Positions 35,419-46,799 of a stretch of 64,000 nt of DNA are shown piece by piece (the first letter of the stretch is position 1; each line of letters begins with the position of its first letter). Position numbers and translations under genes: made by a program. The notes below the pieces were generated by a model that was not told where the DNA came from, made no database searches, and worked only from the letters and a program-made list of their open reading frames with translations. Source of the DNA: Akebia trifoliata (Eukaryota; Streptophyta; Magnoliopsida; Ranunculales; Lardizabalaceae); contig CM030706.1 in assembly GCA_017979445.1 (NCBI GenBank), positions 10,278,967 through 10,342,966 of the forward strand, given 5' to 3'.

Positions 35419-35723
35419 GGGATATTTACAAAAAAGTGATCAACTTTTGAAGAATTTACGATTCGGGCTCACTGTTCATTTTAATTACCAAAATGTGAAC
35501 GATAACGAATTCAAAGGTTTTTAAAGTGACAATATCGCAGGTTTAAACTGATTAGATGAAAATAGTCACTTTAAACCTGTGAATTTGTCACTTTAAACCT
35601 GCGAAATATTCACTTTAAAACCACCAAATTAGTTACCATCATTCACGTTTTGGTAATTAAAGTGAACAAGGTAGCCGTAATAGTAAATAACTCATTTTCA
35701 ACTCATGAAATGGTAATTTACCC
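35419..35723. mobile_element. MULE-like MITE with near-perfect 9-bp duplication
   Basis: Long imperfect inverted repeats of about 100 bases. The left end is GGGATATTTACAAAAAAGTG, the right end (reverse complement) GGGTAAATTACCATTTCATG. Inside them GTTCATTTTAATTACCAAAA pairs with GTTCACTTTAATTACCAAAA. The flanks TTCCTTTAT (35410-35418) and TTCCTTTAC (35724-35732) agree at 8 of 9 bases. Non-coding. Confidence 0.75.
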
Positions 35724-36616
35724 TTCCTTTACCCCAAGCTTATGGGATGCAAGTAAGAAAACACAGCACATTTGGAGGGAATATTCATTAACAATTTTAG
35801 TAAAAGATTCCAACATCAAAGTCTGTTTATCTTTGATAGTGATCAGCATTTAAAAACAAAAAAACCAAAATGTTTTAGATTTAATGAAATAGAGGTTCCT
35901 TGCATCCATTATTATCTTACACAATTCATCAAACACAATTGATGCAACACAAGAACCGGCTCCAATACTATTAACAATTGCAATTGTAACTCATAAGCCT
36001 TATATCTTTGAATGAGAGAGAGAGAGAGAGATACTAAAATAATAAAAATATATATCCTAAACCACCCAAACGTATACTAAAATACAACTTTAAAATTTTG
36101 AAAAAACTAAATAATAAAATAAAGATTATTGTATTTCATTCAAACATATTAATTTGGTTTCAAAAATCCTAGTAGAAATCTCATATTTGAAAAATCCCTC
36201 CATGAATGATTTATCCAAAAATCAAACTCTATGTAAAAAACCAAATCAATCTCCAAAATAAGACCTCAAATCTTATAATGAAGAGGTTACATCGATCCTC
36301 ACCCTTCCCACACACAAAGATCTCTCCCTATCTCCTCAATGGAGAGAGAGAGAGAGAGAGAGAGTGCATACCTAAAGGCACGGAGAAGACATTGCTCCTT
36401 AATAACTTTTCGATGTTCGACTTCGTGGGGTTCTTCGACTATCTCCACGAATGAAAAATACTTGTGAAGAATTCATATTCTCACCTAATATGGGGTTTTT
36501 TTTTCTACTTGGGTCTAGTCACAATTGGTGTGGCAATAACAGCTCTACTCATTTATCTTCTTAACTGTTACAATGAAGAGAAGGTAGAATTAAGGCTTAT
36601 ATCTTTCCTTTTTTTT
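35724..36616. other. Non-coding stretch with GA runs
   Basis: GA microsatellites at about 36014-36031 and 36341-36364. A right arm of the small MITE family (TTGGTGTGGCAATAACAGCTC) lies near 36517-36540; its left arm may be at 35293 with other insertions between. No gene. Confidence 0.45.
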
Positions 36617-37001
36617 GGGTAGTTATAAAAGCACCCTACGAATTAATAAGGGCAACCTACACCATAGCCAAATTTTTTTGTCTTATATAGGTTAGTTTTT
36701 TAGAATGAAATGATTTTTGGTGAGGAGATCATCCTCACAAAAGTTTAGCCCATTCCGAAAATTCTAACCTCATCAAAATTGGTTTACAAAATAAATTGAC
36801 GATTTACGATTCTTGAACAAGTTTTGATGGGGTTATAAGTTTTGGAATGGGCTGATTTTTTGTGAGGATGATCTCCTCATCATAGAGATAATCCTCACCA
36901 AAATTTTGCTCATTCCAAAACTTTTAACCTATATAAAACAAAATTATTTGGCTATGGTGTGGTTGCCCTTATTAATTCACAAGGTGCTTTTATGATTACC
37001 C
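36617..37001. mobile_element. Inverted-repeat element M2
   Basis: This 385-bp element has outer arms of about 57 bases: GGGTAGTTATAAAAGCACCC on the left, GGGTAATCATAAAAGCACCT from the right. Both continue into AATTAATAAGGGCAACC and ACCATAGCCAAAT. The inner core is the module of M1, M3 and M4 (TTGGAATGGGCTGATTTTTT, GAGGATGATCTC, spacer GGTTTACAAA). The flanks are T-rich, not a TA run, unlike the other three. Confidence 0.8.
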
Positions 37002-37054
37002 TTCTTTTTTAAATCAGTTTTTTTTTCTTTCAAAAAACTAGATAAAAATATTAT

Positions 37055-37400
37055 GTATTTTGGAAAGAAAAATCAAGGATTTTTGGATTGGGGAAAAAAT
37101 TCAAGGACTTTTCAAGTTAGGGTTTAAGATGAGGGGTTTTAAGGAGAAAAATAAAAGGGTTTCTGGGTTGAGCTTAAAGATGAGGAATTTGGGAAGAAAA
37201 ATCAAGGGTTTTTAGGATTGAGTTTGAAGATAAAGGATTTAGGAAGAAACTTGAGGGTTTCTGGGTTGGTGTTAAAGATGAGGGATTTTGGGAGGGGGGA
37301 ATCAAAAGTTTTTCTTGGTTTTGAGTTTGAGAATGAAGGATTTGGAGAAAAAAAATCCAACGTTTCTATATTGGTTTTGAATATGAGAGAGAAAGGGAAG
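37055..37400. repeat. Diverged minisatellite, unit about 50-60 bp
   Basis: About six imperfect copies of a unit like GGGTTTCTGGGTTG, then AAAGATGAGGGATTTGGGAAG. Reading frames through it exist on both strands only because the repeat lacks stops. Confidence 0.65.
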
Positions 37401-39861
37401 GAGGGAGGGAGTTGACTCACTTATAATAGTCAAGTTAAAGAAGATGCCTTCATTAGAGAATGTGGTCGTTCATGGTTCCTACCCTTGCTTGCAATCATGG
37501 TTTTAAAACTCATCCAAGACCTAGGCGTATCGCTCGAGTTAACTTAGTATCGGGCCAAAACGATATGAACTCATAAACTTGTTTGATACATCCACGTATC
37601 GCGAGACAAACGACACATAACAGTATTGTAAAAATCGCGAGACAAACCAGACATATAGGACGAGATTTTCAAAATCTCATCTGAGTTAAACGAAACTAAC
37701 AATATAAACCCTCTCATTTCTATATTCTTTCACCCAAATCGATTATTCTTCATCTTCTCAACCAAGTCAACCAAAAAAAATTATAAATTAATACCCAATA
37801 AAAATATACTTTTAAAATAGTACGTCTTAACAATTTTTAAATGAACACTCTACGAAAATTAATATGAAAACCAATTTGTTTCGAATTGATTTTCTAATTA
37901 AACTCACCCCAATTTATTTCTTCTTTTTTTCACAATATTAAAATATCAGAGAAAAGATATAAAACGAATTATTGTAGAATTTGATGCATGAATTTGAAAT
38001 TTAAATCATAATAAATTTGAAATTAACTATCAAAATGTAAATAAAACAGATTTCATTTTAAACTATACTACGAATTTGAAATTATAAGTTTCCTACAGTA
38101 TTAAAATAATCTTTCTAGTTAATTTCCTCGGTAATTCGATAAAATATTTTGATGACCAAGTATATCACGACGTCGTGGATATTTTATTCTTTAGTATCGA
38201 ATCTTAATTCAAGTTCGAAATATGTTAAAATTACAATCAAATGCTATATATAAGAACCCACTCATCTCTGATTTCTATTTATTTATCGTAGAAATGAATG
38301 AACATCATGTTACATTATATTATAATATATAAAATGAATACACCTGATTATCTAAATTGTTAACACATTTTAAACTTATAATATATTATAATATTATATT
38401 ATATTATATAATAATATTTATATTTATATTAATTACACCGCACCCTTAACATTTTAATAATTTCAAATCAATCTCTCTTATATAAACAATTACTCTTAAA
38501 CCTAATTTTTTTTAAATATTTATTTTAAAATTTTAATAATAAATATAATAATTAAATAAATTCATATATTTTTCTTTTCTCCGTTATGTTTGTTACTTTA
38601 GACCAATTCGAACTATGTATTTTGAATTTTCGAAATTCCTTACCGATTTTTCTCTATTGACCAAAATAACTCTTAAGCCCTAAGTTCTCTTGATAAAATT
38701 AATATTTTCATAACTTATCCTACTAAATTCGGATTTAAACATATTGATAGTCTAAACTATGTTTTTCGATGGTTTTGAACTTAATGGTAACATCCATTTG
38801 ACAAAAAGAACTTCTTATAAATTTTTTAGTTTTATCTACTTTGACTAAATGTTATAATTCTCCGATCATAATCATGGTACGATTCCTCGAATTGTAAATT
38901 TCATTTGTCAAATTCTCCTTTTAATAAATCATTATTTTAGATCAACAATATTACGATTTATTTTTAATATTTTTTATATTTTAAACTTAATAGGAAAATA
39001 GGTCAATATAATTGATTTAATTCATCAATAGACATAATAAATTTTCACGGTGTTACAAGGACTTTATCATCCATGATGTCGTGGTCATCAACAAGTACAT
39101 TAAGGATAATCTTGAAATCCATAGAAACCCCATTTTGCATTTGCCTAATTTAGCAACTTGTAACTTTGGTGGTTGTGGATTTTTTATGATGAGTAAAAAG
39201 TAATTTGAGAAATGAAGGTTGTGTAAGGTTTCTCCAAGTTTTTCTTCGATTCTTCTAAATCACCAGAGTTCTTTCTGATAGTTTCCCTCCAACGACACTC
39301 CTAAACATAGAAATTATGCATCCTTAAGTTCACATCCTACAAATTTCAAAATTTGCAGAATCCAACAATGTGACCAAAATATCTTTGACGCTTGAAATAC
39401 ACTTAGAAATTGCACTACTCTAAAATATATGACTTCTAGATATAGAAATTGTCATTTTGAAACTAGACCAAACTTTTTACCAAAATTGCCAAAATTTGCG
39501 AAAATGACAAAAATACCTTTGAAACCTAAAACACACTTAGAGACCACGTTATGCTTAGGAAGACACACCAGAACACATGAAATGATAACTGAGACAAAAT
39601 AGAATATCTCAAGAAAGTTAACAAAAACTTTCAAAAATGACCAAAATGACCTTGATAGGTTCACCTACATTGCACATTGAAAAACCATGAAACATTGTAA
39701 ACAATTGTGTTCACCAAATTCACCACAAAAATCTCATCCTGGAGCATCTCGAAATCTTGAAAAACAATTGCCTGGTTTGAAACCCCATCGAGGGAAAATT
39801 GGCAAATTATCACACAAATGCTTTCACATGCACAAAAATTATATATCGATATATATATATA
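37401..39861. other. AT-rich non-coding stretch
   Basis: No gene seen. About 39340-39670 holds two to three loosely repeated blocks (TTTGCGAAAATGAC..AAATAC..ACACTTAGA). The rest, including the very AT-rich 38300-38600, shows nothing I can identify. Confidence 0.45.
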
Positions 39862-40217
39862 GGGTCCCGTTCCGCACCCTACGCTTTACCCTACGTATTT
39901 TGTCCTACATGGGTTAGAAGTTTTGGAATAGGCTGATTTTTGGTGAGGATGATCTCTACACCATAGAGATCATCCTCACCAAAAATCAGCCTATTCCAAA
40001 ACTTCTAACCACATCAAAAATGGTTTACAAAAAATGGACAGTCTACAATTTTTCAACTTGTAAACATGGGGTTAGAAATTTCGGAATGGGCTGATTTTTG
40101 GTGAGGAGAATCTTCTAACCGTAAAGATCATCCTTGCCAAAAATCAGTCCATTCCAAAACTTCTAACCCATGTAGGACAAAACATGTAGGGTAAAGCGAG
40201 GGTGACGAACATTTCCC
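39862..40217. mobile_element. Inverted-repeat element M3 in a TA run
   Basis: This 356-bp element lies between TA runs. The outer arms read GGGTCCCGTTCCGCACCCTA and (from the right) GGGAAATGTTCGTCACCCTC, and then share CTTTACCCTAC and TTTTGTCCTACATGGG. The first internal hairpin is almost perfect: 46-base arms at about 39912-39957 and 39964-40009. The second, at 40070-40167, is worn. The spacer between them is itself palindromic (GTTTACAA..TTGTAAAC). Confidence 0.85.
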
Positions 40218-40231
40218 ATATATATATATAT

Positions 40232-40597
40232 GGGTGGCATTCGGAGGCCCTGAAGAGAGCCAAACATTTTTTCAATGTATGGGTTAGAGGTTTCAGAATG
40301 GGCTGCTTTTTTGTGAGGTTGATCTCTATGATGAGGAGATCATCCTCACCAAACATCACCTCATTCCAAAAGTTCTAACCTCATCAAAAGTGGTTTATAA
40401 AAAGTGGACGGTCCACAATTCTTCAACTTGTAAACTAGGGTTAGAAGTTTTAAAATGAGCTGATTTTTTATAAGGATGATCTCTGCACCATAGAGATCAT
40501 CCTCACAAAAAATCAGCCCATTTTGAAACTTCTAACCTCCATTTTCAAAAATGTTTGGCATAATGTTTGGCTCTTTTAGGGCCTCTAAACACTTCCC
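40232..40597. mobile_element. Inverted-repeat element M4, next to M3
   Basis: This 366-bp element starts 14 bp after M3, within the same TA run. The outer arms read GGGTGGCATTCGGAGGCCCT and (from the right) GGGAAGTGTTTAGAGGCCCT, then share GAGCCAAACATT. The core matches M1 most closely (GGACGGTCCACAATTCTTCA spacer, GATGATCTCTATGATGAGGA hairpin loop). Confidence 0.85.
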
Positions 40598-40992
40598 TAT
40601 ATATATAAAACAAAACAAAATAAATAAAATCATAAAATTAATATTTTAGAAAATAAATAATAAACAAATATTAAAAATTAACAAATGTTAAAACCTTAAA
40701 CTATAAAAATAAATAAACCAAACTAATTAAACATTAAAATAAATAAAAAAGAAATCAAACACAAAAAAATAAAAAATAATCATGGGTCCTACCAAATCTT
40801 TGCAAAAAATAATAATCCAAAAAACAATCTCCCACCAAGACTTTTAAAAACATGTGTGCTACCAAAGTAGACAAAAGCCCTCCACACTAAAGCCTCCCAC
40901 CAAATTTATAAAAAAAAATTACTTACATCCCCTCAGCATACTCTAGGTCATAACAACCTTCTCTATTCCCTCCCTATTAAAGGAAAGAATAA
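40598..40992. other. AT-rich non-coding stretch
   Basis: A-rich sequence with no element or gene recognised. Confidence 0.45.
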
Positions 40993-41160
40993 TGTTGAAG
41001 TGACCTCAGACTGGAACCTCATATCTCACTTCTTGACGTGGAAGTGTATGGGAATCATAAATGATTTCATCGAGAAACGAGTAAAAAAGCATCTATGGTT
41101 GATATCCACTTTCACATCAAGAAGTGCAATATGGGGTTCCAACTCAAGTCACTCTAGTAC
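40993..41160. repeat. Foldback hairpin H2
   Basis: Arms of about 80 bases pair: left GAAGTGACCTCAGACTGGAAC, right (reverse complement) GAGTGACTTGAGTTGGAAC. Both continue into CCTCATATCTCACTTCTTGA / CCCATATTGCACTTCTTGA and ATGATTTCATCGAG / GATGCTTTTTTACTCG. Related to H1 (19075-19254). Could be a MITE or a small-RNA precursor. Confidence 0.65.
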
Positions 41161-41212
41161 AACTTGAAAAATATCAAAAGCACAAAAGAGAAAAAAAAAA
41201 AAAAAAGAATAA

Positions 41213-41340
41213 TAATGCTAAAGTAATCTCAAGCTGGAACCTCATATCGCACTTCTTGACGTGAAAATGTATGGGAACCAAAGATGATTTTCATCGAGAT
41301 ACAAGTGAAAAATCATCTATGGTTCATATCTACTTTAATA
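41213..41340. repeat. Hairpin relative H3, one arm
   Basis: Left arm and loop of the H1/H2 family (CTGGAACCTCATATCGCACT and CATCGAGATACAAGTG), ending after the loop. The right arm is missing. Confidence 0.6.
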
Positions 41341-41715
41341 GTATTTTTTCTCTCTCAACACTTCACAACTCTCTCTCAAAGACCTAAGCACCATTTTTTC
41401 CTTAGGACTCCCACTAAAGGTAAATATTTTTATGCAAAATCCTTCTTTTCTGCTTTGTTGGACTCCCTTTGTGCATTAATAAGTTCCCTTTTTCGATCAT
41501 TTGGGGATCTAAGGTCCCTTCCAAGCTGTCATTCTTCATCTAGTTAATTTCTCATGACAAAATTCTCACTAGTGATCAACTCAGAAAAAGAAGACTCATT
41601 ACCCAAAATTTTGGTCATTGTGTAAGTCAAATGGAGAGTCGGCAAATCATATATTGTTGTAATGCCCTCTAGCCTCATCCCTATAGTCTCATTTTCTAGC
41701 TCTTTTTGACTTAGG

Positions 41716-42098
41716 TTGGGTGTTTCCAAATTCAGTCTTGGCTCTTTTCAAAAATTGGGACCTAGCTTTGTTATTTGTGAGGAAAAAATTCTATGTTGTA
41801 TCCTTTCATTTGCAGTGTGTTGGGGATTATGGATGGAGAGGAATAAGAGAGTCTTCCAAGGTGTGGAGTCTTCAACCCGGGAGATCTTATTTTGCATATT
41901 AGGTTGCTATATTTTGGTGTCAACTTTTCTTTGAGAAAAGTACTTATTTTTTCGAAGACTTTGTTTTTAGGTGGGAGTTTTTGTGCTCCACATAGTTTCT
42001 GTTCTTTTTTTAGTTCATTTGTAAGATTGGCCACCTCGACTGCCTTTGTACATTCTTCTCTCTTCTCTTGAATAAATTTATACTTATTAAAAAAAACA
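41716..42098 (+). pseudogene. LINE 3' tail, 5'-truncated
   Basis: A plus-strand frame reads SFAVCWGLWMERNKRVFQG, and a second frame gives FFEDFVFRW. These correspond to the LINE tails at 23590-24012 and 25747-27138. It ends in AATAAATTTATACTTATTAAAAAA, an A-rich tail. Confidence 0.7.
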
Positions 42099-43330
42099 AG
42101 GTAAATTTTTCTTTATTTACTTGTGCCCAATGTAATGGTGATCGGTCCATAGTCAAGGTAATAACTCTTTTATCAAAAATAAAATGCTATGAATTTAATC
42201 TCACTTGATGGCTGAAATAATAGCCTTAAGATGGGATTTAGAGTGGGAGTGATGATCTCTAGATCATTGTTATCATTCACCATGTAGCAACTACATCTTG
42301 TCCTTGTCAAAATTTTAATTTAATGGTCTTTGTTGGTATGCATCCCTTGACAAATTGTGAAATAGAAGGTCTCTTAGCTAAGAATTATTATTGGGTGATG
42401 TAGAGGCGGTTTTTGTGATTACCTTGAGATCTTCCTTCTCCCGATCAGATGACCAGCAACTCCTCGAGATCGTCCATGTTCCCTATTCTACAAAACCTTT
42501 GATGCCTAAGTCAATTCCAATGAAATTTCAACAGAGTTTCAATGTAGAAAAATTGCATACCTTAGATGTAGGGATCCTCTTTTATTTACAAAGTAAGAAT
42601 TTATATTTTGCACATTTCCAGCCTTATCTCTTTTTATATTTTGCACATTTCCAGCCTTATCTCTTTCTATTTTGGGATAAGAATCGTGTGGGATCCTCTT
42701 TCTAAGAGTCTCTTTTAATTCAGTCACCCAAATCCAAAAATCCCAGGGATTAGATCCCTTTCCTTTTACAGAATTCCATTCTCCTGACCTTTATTCAAGC
42801 CCCACATTCTCGGTGAACTATCGAACGACTGCTCACTTACGATTGGAAAAATGCTCTCAATGAATTTTACTATTCCTTAGTGACATGTGGTGTTACTTCA
42901 TAATCGAATAATTTATCACTCCACAATGCCCCTTTTCAAAAGTTCAGGAACATCCCAGCCTTCAGAAAACTTATAGTACTTTACCACCAATCTAACAATT
43001 CTCAACTTTGAATCTTTGAAATGACACAAGTTAAGTCGGTCACATGTTCCCAATGTGTGTATTTAATAGCCATTCCATGTGTCCTTTTCTGACTGGTATG
43101 TAGCTCTGAGTCGTCACTTTATTATGAGAGTGTATTTAATGCCCTCGTTTGACCTTCCAGACGGTTGGTTTTCTCCACGTGGCACTTCCTTATTGGCTCG
43201 GCACAGGACGTGTGGTGTTCAATCACCTCGTTTCTAGGGCGCAATGATGATAGAGACAGCCCATCATGTGTTCCTCATTCTAGGTGATTTTGAGCATTGG
43301 ATATATTATGTATCTCGAAGAATTCTTCCT
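42099..43330. other. Flank or LTR of element D, boundaries unresolved
   Basis: By order, the 3' LTR of minus-strand element D should lie here, before its antisense ORF, but I could not find TG..CA ends or a partner. A perfect tandem duplication of 33 bp (TTATATTTTGCACATTTCCA...) sits at 42601-42633 and 42634-42666. Confidence 0.4.
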
Positions 43331-43338
43331 TATAAAAA
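43331..43338 (+). promoter_or_regulatory. TATA box upstream of D's antisense ORF
   Basis: TATAAAAA in the context CCTTATAAAAACCCTAC, a good plant TATA box, 280 bases before the ATG at 43611 and on the same strand. Upstream is a GC-richer stretch including CCACGTGGCAC near 43177. No regulatory data support it. Confidence 0.4.
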
Positions 43339-43610
43339 CCCTACTTTTTTACTTCATTGCTCTTATTCCCATTTCTTTTGTCAAATTTCTACCATTTTAT
43401 TTCCTCAAAGACACCCTGCCTTCTTTATTCATCTTCTCCTTCGAGTTTTCTGGCCAAGGCTTCGTTTTCTCATTATTTTCCTATTATTCTTCGTAGGTAC
43501 TCTCTATCCTTACCTTTTCTAAGGTTCCTGAATTTTATTTCTCTGTCTTCCATTTTCGTTTTAGCCCTCTTTTTTCTTCCCCTTTTAATCATTTCAAAAC
43601 CCTAAGAACC

Positions 43611-45407
43611 ATGGGTAAAAGGTCATATGTCCTTGTGAGGCCTTTGATGGAAGACTTCCGAGCCGTGCTCCTCGTTCTGGAGTTCATGGCCACTAAGTGG
43701 TATGATGTACCTGATTCTGAGGAGACTTGGGAGAAGGACACCACTGTTGTACTTTGGGGTCAGTTTTGAATTGGTCTTAGGTTACTACTCTCTCCACTAA
43801 CCCAAAAGTCCTCAATTTCTTCCACAAAGCCCCTGGAAAATGATGGGAAACTTTTCTCGTCTGATTTTCATGGTTGAGATGAACTCTCGGCTCCTTAAAA
43901 AACAAAAAGCTCGGTCTAGTGGACATCCAAGCACAATACAAACTCTCCAATGCGCCCCAAATGATCTGGATTTTACTATTTGCTTAAAATACACGGTCGA
44001 AAGATTCTATTTCAACTCCCCAAGATTGGCAAGGAATGATTTCTTTACCCTGTCAGGCTCACAGGATCCTAGGAGTATGCCGAGGGGCAAGTCTACTCCT
44101 GTCTTAAAAATCCACTACTTTAACTGGATAGGTAGGACTCTTTCTTGTTTTTTTATTCCGACCTTTTCGTTTTTTACCTGAGCTAAATGACTTTTCCTAA
44201 TTTTGCAGTTGTCTCCCATTCTTGAATCCATTCTCAGGGACAAGGAATTCAGAAAGAGGCTCACTTCCCTTTCCCTCCCCACCACCTTATATACAGGAGA
44301 GAACCATTACCATCCTTTCCAAACCATTTTTCTTTCTTCCACTACCTCAGGCCTTCAAACTCTGAGTCCGAGGAAGAGATGTCTTTCCAACTAATCACCC
44401 GAAACCCCTCCCCCCCAACCCCTGCAAATGCCTGGCCGACCTCGTTGAACCTACCCATGTATCCGTTCTACCACCAGCCGACCCTTCTTCCATCCCTACG
44501 CCTTTCCGAACATCCTCCTACTCAGGGAATGGTGACTTGGCTGACCAAGTCAACCAAACCAGCTCTAAACAACAGAACAAAATGCAAAAGAAAAAATCTA
44601 TCTTAAGGGATCAGGAAGTCACCCTGATCCCTTTCGGTGTGGCCCTCAAGGCCGAGGGACCTCCTACTTAGGGGGTCTCACTTAAGGAAAATGTCCTCAT
44701 AGTGAGGATTCCGATTGGGGCTTCAGCAATTTCCGAACCCAAAGTGGCTTGGGGACTAATAGAGGGGAGCCTTCACCCCTCTGATAAGAAAAAAGTCTTC
44801 GACCCCCTTGATAAAGACTCTGTGTCCTTCATTGACGACCTCTATGGCCACCTGACCCAAGTAATTACTTCTCTTATCCCTTCTTCCATTTTTGCGCTTC
44901 CCTTTTTATCATTTTCTAATTTGGTATTGTTTTGTTCATCAGGTGTAGTACGACGTCTTTGCCCTTGCTCCAAGGAGATCCAATGCGCTATTGAGTTCGT
45001 ACTCTTCCCTAGAAGCGAGGACCAAGAAGGTGGATGGTCTCAAGGGTTATATGGAAAATATCTAGACCCAATTCGAGAATAGCAAGAGCCAGTTGGCTCA
45101 GGCGACCTTGGCCTTCGAGGGTCGGCTTGAAAGATTGAAGGCGAAAAAAAGGATAACTTGGAAAAGTAAAAAAATTGACCTTTAGGTAGAGCTCAACGCC
45201 AACATCAAGGGGTGTGAGAACACTCTGAATGAGGAGCACACTCTTACTTCCCAACTGGAAGCTGTTCTATTGGAGCTCATGGCAGGCAAGGCTCCCATCC
45301 CTATCCTATCCTCGGAGGATACTCCGATTTCATCCAATCTTCCTTCTCTCCCAACCTATGTTGATAACACCCCTATCCTCCCACCTTCTGATACCCCCGT
45401 CCTATAG
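43611..45407 (+). pseudogene. Antisense accessory ORF of element D, decayed, probably spliced
   Basis: Starting at ATG 43611 the plus strand reads MGKRSYVLVRPLMEDF and ends at a stop at 43767. Further pieces follow: RFYFNSPRLARNDFF near 44010, LESILRDKEF near 44220, then PKVAWGLIEGSLHPSDKKK (44740-44800). A candidate intron (donor after AACTGGATAG near 44131, acceptor TTTTGCAG near 44209) and another (GTAATTACTT near 44861, acceptor TCATCAG near 44941) would join them. The last part is rich in Glu/Lys/Leu and looks like a coiled coil. Tat elements are known to carry such antisense ORFs between pol and the 3' LTR. This one is not alignable by eye with that of element C. Stops and frameshifts make it inactive. 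Confidence 0.55.
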
Positions 45408-45547
45408 GTTTATGTAATTTTTTTTTTGTTGATATACTATCATTTATGTTAATGAAATTTTTCCTTTTGTAAAGCTCCAACTAACTTTCTTTTTGTCTGA
45501 CCTTATGCACTTAACTCTTTTATGTTTCCTTTCTTCTTTCCTTTTTA

Positions 45548-46595
45548 TATCCAAGGGTCGGTTTCCTAGCGAACCAACCATCTTTGCCTTTGATGACTTT
45601 AGATTTTTTTGCCTTATAGAGCTCGGTTCCCATCGAACCGACCTTATTGCCTCAGATAAAATTTTGATTTCACTCACCTCATTGAGTAACGCTCGATTTC
45701 CATCGAACCGACCCTATTGCCTTTGATAACTTTTTTGCTTCACTAAAGCTCGATTCCCATCAAACCTATCTTATTGCCTTAGATAAATTTTTACTTCACT
45801 TACCTCATAGAGTGAAGCTCGATTCCCATCGATCCGACCATTTTGCCTTGGATAAATTTTTGCTTCACTCACTTCATAGTGTGAAGCTCAGTTCTCATTG
45901 ACCCAACCTTATTACCTTAGATAAATTTTTACTTTACTCACCTCATAGAGTGAAGCTCTATTCCCATCGATTCGATCATTTCGCCTTAGATAAATTTTTG
46001 CTTCGCTCACCTCATAGAGTAAAGCTCAGTTCCCATTGACCCAACCTTATTACCTTCGATAAATTTTTACTTCAGTCACCTCATAAAGTGAAACTCAGTT
46101 CCCATCAAATCGAATATTTTTCCTTAGATAAATATTTGTTTCACTCACCTCATAGAGTGAAGCTCGGTTCCCATCGAACTGACCTTATTGTCTTAGATAA
46201 ATTTTTGCTTCACTCACCTCAGAGTGAAGTTCGATTCCCATCAAAACGACCTTATTGTCTTAGATACATTTTTAACTTCACCCACCTTATAGAGTGAAGC
46301 TCGATTCCCATCGAGCCAACCCTTTTGCCTTAGGTAAATTTTGTTTCACTCACCTCATAGAGTGAAGTTTGGTTCCCGTCAAACCGATCGTATCACCTTA
46401 GATAAATTTTTACTCCACTTGCCTCATAAAGTAAAGCTCGGTTCCATTACCTTAGGTAAACGTTTTGCTTCACTTACCTCATAAAGTGAAGCTCGGTTCC
46501 AATCGAACCGACCTTATTGCCTTGGATAAATTTTTGCTCCACTCACTTCATAGAGTAAAGCTTGGTTTCCATCGAACCAAACCTATCATTTGACT
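45548..46595. repeat. Tandem array, 69-bp unit, about 15 copies
   Basis: Units begin GCTCGGTTCCCATCGAACCG and continue ACCTTATTGCCTTAGATAAA, then TTCACTCACCTCATAGAGTGAA. Most are exactly 69 bases apart (for example 45885, 45954, 46023, 46092, 46161); a few are shortened. It lies between the antisense ORF and the pol end of element D. Tandem arrays in that 3' region of Ogre/Tat elements are known and can seed satellites. As 69 is a multiple of three, frames stay partly open, but I do not believe it is coding. Confidence 0.9.
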
Positions 46596-46799
46596 AAAAC
46601 ACTTATTCGGACACTACCTCTTATACATAGCCACCTTGATCAAAAATAAACATTTTTATAAATTAATTAACACAAATCAGGGGCCTTGCCCTCGAAATCC
46701 TTGTAAAACTCAACTAAATCCTACTAAACTAGAAAGTAAATTCCATTTGAAAGTTAAAGAAATCCCTACTACTAAATTACTAATCCCTATTGATAGTAC

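Noticed and set aside
45493..46297. Frames of 69-77 codons with repeated GSHRTDLI peptide
   Set aside because: They are a by-product of the 69-bp tandem array; stops occur in other units.
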